Of a DNA stretch of 64,000 nucleotides, positions 58,405-64,000 are shown piece after piece; the stretch's first letter is position 1; each line of letters opens with the position of its first letter. The translations under genes and the position numbers were made by a program. Where the stretch lies: contig NZ_BDCH01000013.1 of NCBI RefSeq assembly GCF_001613405.1, positions 124,001-188,000 of the forward strand, in the 5' to 3' direction. Origin of the DNA: Nocardia crassostreae (GTDB taxonomy: Bacteria; Actinomycetota; Actinomycetes; Mycobacteriales; Mycobacteriaceae). The notes beneath the pieces are model-generated. The model did not search any database. It was given only the letters and a program-made list of their open reading frames with translations, and was not told the origin of the DNA.

Positions 58405-59019
58405 ATGAACGCTGACCGCCGCACCCAAGCCGAACGCTCGGCCGCCACCCGCGCCGTGGTGATCCGCGTGGCACGAGAACTGTTCGGGCAGTACGGATAC
58501 GGGGCGGTGAGCACGGTCGCGGTGGCCGAGGCGGCGGGGGTCAGCCGGGGTGCGATGTACCACCATTTCAGCGAGAAGCGCGATCTGTTCGAGGCGGTAT
58601 TCGAAGACCTCGAGCGGGACCTGGTCAAGGTGATCGGGTCCGCGGTCGCCGAAGCGCGCGCCGAGGACCCGATCGCGAGTCTGATTGTCGGCTGTCTGGC
58701 CTGGCTGCAGGCTTCGACCGCGCCCGAGGTGCGGCGCATCGCCCTGCTGGACGGTTCCGCGGTGCTCGGCTGGAAACAGTGGCGCGAGATCGAGCTTCGC
58801 CACACCATCGGCCTGGTCGAGAACGCGCTCTCCGGCGCGATGGCCGCGGGCCGCGTGCGCCCCCAACCGGTCCGCCCGCTGGCCCTGATCGTGGTGGGCG
58901 CGTTGGACGAAGCCGCCCAATACCTCGCCAACTCCGACGACGAGCCCGGCGACACCACCGCCGTTCGAGCGGTGATCGAACAAATCGTCTCCGGTCTCGC
59001 CATCGACCCGGAACCCTAG
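58405..59019 (+). CDS. TetR-family regulator
   Basis: A 204-residue TetR-type repressor: VSTVAVAEAAGVSRGAMYHHFSEKRDLFEAVF is the DNA-binding part, and the C-terminal half (LASSTAPEVRRIALLDG-like segment, here WLQASTAPEVRRIALLDG) is of the common TetR_C type. It is divergent from the SnoaL-like gene, with an inverted-repeat operator between them. Confidence 0.87.
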   Translation: MNADRRTQAERSAATRAVVIRVARELFGQYGYGAVSTVAVAEAAGVSRGAMYHHFSEKRDLFEAVFEDLERDLVKVIGSAVAEARAEDPIASLIVGCLAWLQASTAPEVRRIALLDGSAVLGWKQWREIELRHTIGLVENALSGAMAAGRVRPQPVRPLALIVVGALDEAAQYLANSDDEPGDTTAVRAVIEQIVSGLAIDPEP

Positions 59020-59083
59020 CCGCGCAGGCCGTTACCGCCCCCGCCTGCGCTGGTCGGCGCTCCCGGCGGCTGGAACCTATGGT

Positions 59084-59761
59084 GTGACCATGCGGATTCG
59101 ACCGTGGCGTCGGGTGTATCTGGGCGCCGAGTATGCGGCATTGTTCTTCGGCGGAACCACTCTCTACAACGCCGTACTGCGGGGAAAACCGCCGATTCCG
59201 GCACTCTTGGCGCTCGGCACCGGCGTCACGATCTATCTGCGCCGCTCACAAGACTTCGACCGTGCTTCCCTATGGCGCGCCAAGGCATTTCGCACCCAGG
59301 CCCGCTCCATGGCCGTCTCCGCAGGATCCAGTGCGGTCGCACTGACGGCCGCAACCGCACTCCTACGCCGAGACGACCTCTTCGACCTCCCACGCCGAAA
59401 CCCCATGCTCTGGCTCGCCGTCATGCTGCTGTACCCCGCGCTGAGCGTCTACCCCCAAGAATTGATCTTCCGATCATTCCTCTTCCACCGCTACGCACCG
59501 CTATTCGGCGAGGGCCCACTGCTCATCGCCGCCAGCGCCGCCGCCTTCGGTTACGTCCACATCATCTTCGGCAGCTGGTTCTCGGTCGCAGCCAGCGGCG
59601 TCGGCGGCTGGATCTTCGCCACCCGATATCTCTCCACCCGCTCACTCTTCACCGCCTCCGTAGAACACTCCCTATACGGAATCCTCGTGTTCTCAATCGG
59701 CTTGGGCCGCTACTTCTACCACGGCGCCACCCCGACACGGACCATTCAGCTCGGCCCGTGA
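59084..59761 (+). CDS. CPBP-family intramembrane protease-like protein
   Basis: A 225-residue membrane protein with about six hydrophobic segments. It has the three CPBP (CAAX/bacteriocin-processing) motifs: PQELIFRSFLFHRY (usually EExxxR, here QE), FGYVHIIFGSW and VEHSLYGIL. The first Glu of the pair is Gln, so activity is uncertain. The start could be the GTG at 59084 or the ATG at 59090. The role is unknown; family members process prenylated or bacteriocin peptides. Confidence 0.82.
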   Translation: MTMRIRPWRRVYLGAEYAALFFGGTTLYNAVLRGKPPIPALLALGTGVTIYLRRSQDFDRASLWRAKAFRTQARSMAVSAGSSAVALTAATALLRRDDLFDLPRRNPMLWLAVMLLYPALSVYPQELIFRSFLFHRYAPLFGEGPLLIAASAAAFGYVHIIFGSWFSVAASGVGGWIFATRYLSTRSLFTASVEHSLYGILVFSIGLGRYFYHGATPTRTIQLGP

Positions 59762-59878
59762 CCGGGCACTGATGCAGATTCTGGCTCAATGTTGCTGGGT
59801 GATTTCTTCCTGACTGGTGGTGGGTGGGTTTACCGTAGAGGAGCACCACTTTTTGATCTCTGTCAGGAGGTTCGGCCG

Positions 59879-60070
59879 ATGACTAGGAAAGTAGCTGACT
59901 GTCGTCGGTTCCCGAGTGAATCGAATTGCACGCTCACTATTTCTGGTGAGGAAGAGGAAGTTGTGCGGGCGGCTTGTGAGCATGCGGTGTCGGTGCACCA
60001 GCATGAGGATGGGCCGGAGTTGCGGGCGCAGGTTCGGGAGCTTCTTGAGGATGAGAAGGTTTCGACCTGA
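59879..60070 (+). CDS. DUF1059-family small protein
   Basis: A 63-residue protein, MTRKVADCRRFPSESNCTLTISG then EEEVVRAACEHAVSVHQHED, matching the DUF1059 pattern of paired Cys followed by Cys/His in a helix; function unknown. The ATG at 59879 has AGGAGG eight bases upstream, which fixes this start over the longer frame at 59789. A strong hairpin follows the gene. Confidence 0.8.
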   Translation: MTRKVADCRRFPSESNCTLTISGEEEEVVRAACEHAVSVHQHEDGPELRAQVRELLEDEKVST

Positions 60071-60108
60071 ATCGGTAACGGTTCTGCTGGAGCGCATTCA
60101 CCGACGCG

Positions 60109-60139
60109 TACCGCGCTGACTCGTTCGGTCAGCGCGGTA
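60109..60139. terminator. Perfect 12-bp hairpin between convergent genes
   Basis: TACCGCGCTGAC (60109-60120) pairs perfectly with 60128-60139 around a seven-base loop, between the DUF1059 gene and the convergent glyoxalase-like gene. There is no T run. It probably terminates both. Confidence 0.78.
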
Positions 60140-60166
60140 GGGAGTGGGAGTGTGTTTCGGTGGGGG

Positions 60167-60799
60167 TCAGGCGGTTGGTTCCCAGATGAAGCCGTCGGGG
60201 TCGGTGAAGGGGGCGTTGTCGGCGGTGACGACGATGCCGTGGGAGCCGGAGCCGGTGGGGGCGACGCCCGCGTCCTTGGCGGCGGCTATGCGGGGGTAGA
60301 GGGCCAGTTTGATGGGGGAATCGGGGAGGGCGAATTCTACGTATTTGCCGCCGAAGCTCTTCGAGACGGCGAGGCCTCGGTCCAGGTAGAACTGCTTGCT
60401 GGCTTTGACGTCTTCGACGCCGAGGAGGAGGACGACGATGTCGACATTGCGGCTGGAGGGGCCGGAATCCTTTTTCTGGGAGGTGGTGACCTTCCAGATG
60501 GTGGAGTCGGGGCCCTGGATGATGCCGCCGTAGCCCCAGAGGTTCTTCTTGGCGGGCTTGAGGACGGTGAAACCGTTCTGCAGGGTGGTGGCAATGAGGT
60601 TGTCGGCGGTGCCGGGCTGGTCGACGACCAGGGAGATCATGAAGCCGCGGAAGCCCTCGGACTCGGCCTGGGCGGCGCGGAAGGACAGCTTGTCGCCGAG
60701 GCTGAAGGCGGCCTCGTAGGCGGCGGCGATCCCGGCCGGATCGGAGACCTCGAGGGTGACGTTGATTTCGGTGGTGGCGGTGGTGTTCGTCATGCCCAT
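60167..60799 (-). CDS. Glyoxalase/bleomycin-resistance (VOC)-like protein
   Basis: A 210-residue protein made of two VOC half-domains: INVTLEVSDPAGIAAAYEAAF to GIIQGPDSTIWKV, then VDIVVLLLGVEDVKASKQFYLDRGLAV to APFTDPDGFIWEPT. VOC proteins bind small molecules or metals; few metal ligands are evident here, so a binding role is as likely as catalysis. The start is taken at the ATG 60799 (a second is six bases later); no strong ribosome site is seen, so leaderless translation is possible. Confidence 0.78.
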   Translation of the reverse strand: MGMTNTTATTEINVTLEVSDPAGIAAAYEAAFSLGDKLSFRAAQAESEGFRGFMISLVVDQPGTADNLIATTLQNGFTVLKPAKKNLWGYGGIIQGPDSTIWKVTTSQKKDSGPSSRNVDIVVLLLGVEDVKASKQFYLDRGLAVSKSFGGKYVEFALPDSPIKLALYPRIAAAKDAGVAPTGSGSHGIVVTADNAPFTDPDGFIWEPTA

Positions 60800-60892
60800 A
60801 ACGTTAAATTTCGCCTGGACCTGCGACATCCGTGCTGAACACGGAACCCGCCACGGAAAGACCACGGGCCGTGCCCCGCACCGGGCCCGGGC

Positions 60893-61378
60893 TCACTCGG
60901 GGGAGGCGAGTCGTTCGAGTTCTTCGGAGATCGCCTGCCGGAGGGCGCTGTGCTGGGGGCCGAGCGCGTATTGCGGATCGGTCCACCGCGCGCGTGGATA
61001 CAGCCACACCGGCATGTGCACCACCTCCTCCGGTTCCCAGTCGTAGCGAGGCCAGATGTGTGCGTGCAGATATGGTTCGGTATTTCCGAGGATCTCCAGA
61101 TTGATCCGGCGAAAGGTGGAATCGCGGCTCCTGCAGACGCGTTCGACTGCCTCGCCGAGGCGGTCCATATCGGTCAGAAAGGCGGATCGCTTGGCACGGG
61201 GCAGATCGGACAGCCGGTGCACGGCGGGGTCGTCGATGAGCAGTACGCAGTATCCGGGCAGAAACTGAACCTCCCCGATCATCGCGAACCCGCCGGTCAA
61301 ACGGCGCAGCACTGTCGGATTCTCGCCACGAAGGGCACTGCCGATCCTGTCGCTTCGGAAATCGTTCACAGGTGTCAC
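60893..61378 (-). CDS. HIT-family protein
   Basis: A 161-residue HIT-fold protein (nucleotide hydrolase/transferase group): GYCVLLIDDPAVHRLSDLP, FRRINLEILGNTEPYLHAHIWPRYDWE. The family signature is H-x-H-x-H. Here it is H-A-H-I-W, so the first two His (including the central nucleophile) are kept and the third is replaced. It is divergent from the NmrA-like gene. Confidence 0.82.
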   Translation of the reverse strand: MTPVNDFRSDRIGSALRGENPTVLRRLTGGFAMIGEVQFLPGYCVLLIDDPAVHRLSDLPRAKRSAFLTDMDRLGEAVERVCRSRDSTFRRINLEILGNTEPYLHAHIWPRYDWEPEEVVHMPVWLYPRARWTDPQYALGPQHSALRQAISEELERLASPE

Positions 61379-61451
61379 CTCGAAGCTGAATGCGTCACTC
61401 TCGCTGTACCTTTCATGGTGCAGGACGAGCGAACCTACCGTCGGTTCAGCG

Positions 61452-61475
61452 GCTTACCTCGGCGTACGTCCTTAC
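61452..61475. promoter_or_regulatory. HxlR-type operator-like motif upstream of the NmrA-like gene
   Basis: GCTTACCT-n4-GTACGTCCTTAC lies 32 bp upstream of the NmrA-like start. A copy matching at 21 of 24 positions is at 62800-62823, in front of the DsbA-like gene and the divergent HxlR gene. Two copies of so long a motif near one regulator suggest a shared operator. Confidence 0.62.
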
Positions 61476-61507
61476 GGTGGGCAAGGCTTCTTCCTACTGT
61501 GCGGGCC

Positions 61508-62347
61508 ATGACAACTGTTGTATTCGGGGCCAGTGGAAATGTCGGCCGTCATGTTGTGGCGGGTTTGAGGGCGGTTGGTGCGCACGCTCGCCTGGCGAGT
61601 CGTGAACCCGGGAGGGCGGGATTCGAATCCGGAGCGGATGTTGTCGTGGCGGATTTGGATCGGCCCGAAACGCTTTCTGCGGCGCTCGAAGATGCGGACA
61701 GCGTGTTCCTCTATGCCCGGCCGGATGGTATCGATGGGTTCGTTGCGGCGGCGGAGTCGGCGGGCGTGAAGCGTGTGGTGTTGCTGTCGTCCGGAGCTGT
61801 TCTGGACGAGGATCCGGACAGCAATCCGATCGGCCGAATGCATGTGATCGTCGAATCGGCCATTGAGAGATCGAATCTGGAGTGGACGTTCATTCGTCCC
61901 GGGATGTTCGCCACCAATGCCCTGTGGTGGTGGCAGCGGTCGATTCGGGAGGAGGGCACCGTTCGGATGCCTTATCCGGAGGCCCGGACAGCACCGGTTC
62001 ACGAGCAGGATCTGGCCGCGCTCGCTGTGACCGCCCTGATCGAACCGGGGCATCACGGCCACGCCTACGCCGTGACCGGCCCCGAATCGCTCACGCTCCG
62101 CCAGCAGGTCCGGCATATCGGCGTGGCGATCGACCGTGACATTGCCGTCGAGTCGATCTCCGTGGAGGAGGCCCGGACGGAACTGGGCCGGACGTTGCCG
62201 CCGCCTGCCGTGGACGCCATCATGGCTGGTTGGGAGGCCGGGACGATGGCGGTTGCCGAACCGACACCGATAACCCGCGTAGTCGCCGGTCACCGTGCGC
62301 GGACATTCGCCCGGTGGGCTGCGGACCACGTCGACGACTTTCGTTGA
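61508..62347 (+). CDS. NmrA-like NAD(P)-binding oxidoreductase
   Basis: A 279-residue atypical SDR: Rossmann motif VVFGASGNVGRHVV, LLSSGAVLDED, WTFIRPGMFATN and a C-terminal GWEAGTMAVAEPTPITRVV segment typical of the NmrA/quinone-reductase-like group. The family binds NAD(P)H and handles quinones or acts as a redox sensor. The ATG at 61508 opens the Rossmann fold; the frame upstream is antisense to the HIT gene. An HxlR-type motif upstream links it to the regulator at 62398. Confidence 0.85.
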   Translation: MTTVVFGASGNVGRHVVAGLRAVGAHARLASREPGRAGFESGADVVVADLDRPETLSAALEDADSVFLYARPDGIDGFVAAAESAGVKRVVLLSSGAVLDEDPDSNPIGRMHVIVESAIERSNLEWTFIRPGMFATNALWWWQRSIREEGTVRMPYPEARTAPVHEQDLAALAVTALIEPGHHGHAYAVTGPESLTLRQQVRHIGVAIDRDIAVESISVEEARTELGRTLPPPAVDAIMAGWEAGTMAVAEPTPITRVVAGHRARTFARWAADHVDDFR

Positions 62348-62397
62348 ACGGCGTTGGCCTGCGAGGCGACTCGCCGGTCGACCCGAACGCCCCCTTG

Positions 62398-62792
62398 CTA
62401 TTCCTCGGCGTCGTAGCGCTGCTGGGCTTCGAGGATGGCGGGGGTGTTCGTGCCTATCCAGTGGATGAGATCGCAGAGGTAGCTCGCGCCTTGGCGGCCG
62501 AGTGGGGTGAGGGCGTAGGTGACTTGCGGAGGTTTGGTGGGTTCGACTGTGCGGGTGACCAATCCGTCGCGGTCGAGGGTGCGGAGGGTTTGGGAGAGCA
62601 TCTTCTCGCTGATGCCGTCGACGGCGTCGCGGAGTTGGTGGAAGCGGAGGGGACCGGCGCGGAGGGCGGCCAGGACGAATAGGGCCAGCGGCTGGTGATG
62701 TGGTCGAGGATTTCGCGGGTGGGGGCACCGCGGCGGAGCGGCTCGACGAGGTTGTCCGGGGGCGGGGGCTCGACCTGGGAGGCTACGCTCAT
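62398..62792 (-). pseudogene. HxlR-family regulator, frameshifted
   Basis: Two minus-strand frames give one HxlR winged-helix protein of about 131 residues. The N-terminal part from ATG 62792 reads [19 protein letters not shown]. The rest, one frame over, gives [45 protein letters not shown] to [12 protein letters not shown]. One missing G near 62682-62690 (TGG-GCC) explains the shift. No cysteine is seen in the N-terminal part, so it is not an obvious thiol sensor. It is divergent from the DsbA-like gene across a 63-bp promoter containing the shared motif. Confidence 0.82.
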
Positions 62793-62799
62793 ATCAGGA

Positions 62800-62823
62800 G
62801 CTTACCTGAGGGTACGTCCTTAC
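62800..62823. promoter_or_regulatory. HxlR-type operator-like motif between hxlR and the DsbA-like gene
   Basis: GCTTACCT-n4-GTACGTCCTTAC sits in the short divergent promoter, eight bases from the HxlR start. It matches 21 of 24 positions of the site at 61452-61475. Its position suits simultaneous control of hxlR and the DsbA-like gene. Confidence 0.65.
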
Positions 62824-62855
62824 ATTTCGAAAGCTCATGTCCTAGCGTCGAATTC

Positions 62856-63509
62856 ATGGCTACTGTGCAGGTCGATATCTGGTCCGACATTCTCTGCCCG
62901 TTCTGCTACATCGGGAAACGCAACTTCGAAACGGCGCTGGCGGACTTCGACCAGCGCGAGCAGGTCGAAGTGCATTGGCACGCCTTCGAACTCGATCCGG
63001 GGCTGGGGCGCGCACCGGACCTCTCGCTGCCCGAACGCTCCAGGCAGGATCTCGGCGGAACGGAGCAGCAGACCCGGGAGCGGATGGACATGGTCGAGGC
63101 GATGGCGGCTCGCGCCGGGCTGCGGTACGACCTGTACCGGGCCCGGGCCGTCAACAGCCTGGACGCTCATCGCCTCATCAAACTCGCCGAATCCGCCGGA
63201 CTCGGTGACGCGATGCGAGAACGGCTGATGCGCGCCTACACCGGCGAGGGCGCCGTACTCACCGATGTCGAAACGCTGGTGTCGCTGGCGGGGGAGGTCG
63301 GCCTGGACGCGGCGACCACCCGAAACCTCCTGTCAGGCAATGATTTCACCGATGCCGTGCACGCCGATCGAGCCGCCGCCCTCGCTCTCGGCATCAGCGG
63401 CGTCCCCACCTTCGTCTTCGACAATCGCTTCGCGATCTCCGGCGCGCGGCAGCCAGGCGACTTCCGGCAGCTGCTCGAGCGGTCGCTGCGCTCACGGGTG
63501 AGCGGTTAG
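62856..63509 (+). CDS. DsbA/FrnE-like oxidoreductase
   Basis: A 217-residue DsbA-fold protein of the FrnE type: VDIWSDILCPFCYIGKRNFE with the redox motif CPFC at about residues 14-17, a helical insert, and the cis-Pro segment GISGVPTFVFDNRF. There is no signal peptide, so it acts in the cytoplasm, probably as a thiol-disulfide oxidoreductase or isomerase. It is divergent from the frameshifted HxlR gene and shares an operator-like motif with the NmrA-like gene, which suggests a small redox- or electrophile-response regulon. Confidence 0.87.
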   Translation: MATVQVDIWSDILCPFCYIGKRNFETALADFDQREQVEVHWHAFELDPGLGRAPDLSLPERSRQDLGGTEQQTRERMDMVEAMAARAGLRYDLYRARAVNSLDAHRLIKLAESAGLGDAMRERLMRAYTGEGAVLTDVETLVSLAGEVGLDAATTRNLLSGNDFTDAVHADRAAALALGISGVPTFVFDNRFAISGARQPGDFRQLLERSLRSRVSG

Positions 63510-63537
63510 CTCTGGACGCCGACGATTCCGCCGAAGG

Positions 63538-64000
63538 TCAGCGTGCGCCGAGCAGGTGTTCGAGTGCCAGTTGGTTCAGGCGCACGAAGGCGTGGCCGCG
63601 TTCGCTGGCCTTGTCGATGTCGAAGTGGGCTGTCCGGGGGTCGCCGAGCAGATCGTCGGGGGTTTCGCCGGGATCTAGTGTGGGGGTGCGTAATTCGGAA
63701 ACCGCAGCGGCTTCGAGTGCTTCCTGGACTTCCGGATCGGCGCGGAAGGCCGCAGCTCGGTGTTTGAGGAGGAGGTAGTTGCGCATATTGGCGGCGGCGG
63801 AATGCCATACGCCGTCGATGTTTTCGGTGCGGCTGGGTTTGTAGTCGAAGTGGCGGGGGCCCTCGTAGGCGGGGGAGCCGAGGGTCCCGCTGTATTCGAG
63901 GAGATCTACAAGGGTGAAGGCGCTCATCAGGTCGCCGTGGGCGAAGACGAGGTCTTGGTCGTATTTGATGCCGCGCTGGCCATTGAGGTCGATGTGGAAG
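63538..64000 (-). CDS. xylA: Xylose isomerase, C-terminal part (runs off the window)
   Basis: The minus-strand frame is open from the window edge to a stop at 63538 and encodes about 153 residues matching the end of xylose isomerase: [37 protein letters not shown] and [19 protein letters not shown]. The conserved Asp-rich metal-binding region (DLNGQRG, KYDQDL) is visible at the edge. The enzyme interconverts xylose and xylulose. The N-terminal two thirds lie beyond 64000; the ATG at 63927 is internal. Confidence 0.9.
   Translation of the reverse strand, partial: FHIDLNGQRGIKYDQDLVFAHGDLMSAFTLVDLLEYSGTLGSPAYEGPRHFDYKPSRTENIDGVWHSAAANMRNYLLLKHRAAAFRADPEVQEALEAAAVSELRTPTLDPGETPDDLLGDPRTAHFDIDKASERGHAFVRLNQLALEHLLGAR

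Noticed and set aside
60950..61507. N-terminal extension of the NmrA-like frame back to 60950
   Set aside because: This part is antisense to the HIT gene; the Rossmann motif begins directly at the ATG 61508.
1..64000. CRISPR arrays, tRNA or rRNA genes, insertion sequences
   Set aside because: No regularly spaced repeats, no tRNA- or rRNA-like segments and no transposase were recognised; the HTH at 51352 resembles transposase HTHs but is fused to a regulator domain.

Overview
The window is high-GC actinobacterial DNA with strong G/C preference at third codon positions, GTG and TTG starts, and many TetR regulators. Its gene set (fatty acyl-AMP ligase, FadD-like ligases, large modular NRPS, secreted lipase, HadA/MaoC-like dehydratase) best fits Nocardia or a near relative in the Mycobacteriales. 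This assignment is inference from content, not from a marker gene.

Layout. 1-16.3 kb: a copper-amine-oxidase-like protein, an alpha/beta hydrolase, an SRPBCC-acyl-CoA synthetase fusion, a PNPOx-fold protein, a GlxA-type regulator, a cupin lipoprotein, a translationally coupled pair of ABC half-transporters, two TetR genes, an SDR/acyl-CoA ligase operon and a MerR gene coupled to a small Cys-containing protein. At about 16.27 kb two divergent genes (dienelactone hydrolase and an MFS transporter) both lose their 5' parts at the same point. 16.9-41.2 kb: a lipopeptide-type biosynthetic locus. A fatty acyl-AMP ligase is followed by an acyl carrier protein fused in frame to a luciferase-like flavin monooxygenase, then a giant NRPS reading C-A(methyltransferase)-PCP / C-A-PCP-E / C-A-PCP / C-A-PCP-E / C-A-PCP-E / start of another C. 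The first A domain carries an inserted FkbM-family methyltransferase and a threonine-like pocket. The NRPS ends abruptly at about 41.21 kb against the 3' end of a truncated MaoC/HadA-type dehydratase gene, and no thioesterase is seen.

42-64 kb: a secreted lipase with a convergent TetR, a UbiB/ABC1 kinase, a frameshifted MFS exporter, a secreted trypsin-like protease, an aldo-keto reductase with a divergent TetR and two operator palindromes, a TIM-barrel-like protein, an interrupted HTH regulator, a small monooxygenase, an interrupted XRE regulator beside a flavodoxin-fold reductase, an NAD-dependent DNA ligase, GNAT, SnoaL and TetR genes, a CPBP membrane protein, a DUF1059 protein, a glyoxalase-like protein, a HIT protein, and an HxlR/NmrA/DsbA group sharing an operator-like motif. 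The window ends inside a xylose isomerase gene.

A striking general feature is the number of broken genes. There are six single-codon nonsense interruptions (18756, 27228, 34289, 37079, 51787, 54035), four one-base frameshifts in or beside G/C runs (27344, 46253, about 52995, about 62686) and two double-truncation junctions (about 16272 and 41205). These may be real decay or sequence and assembly error, and the sequence alone cannot decide. If repaired, the core locus would make an N-acylated peptide of at least five residues, with D-residues predicted at positions 2, 4 and 5.
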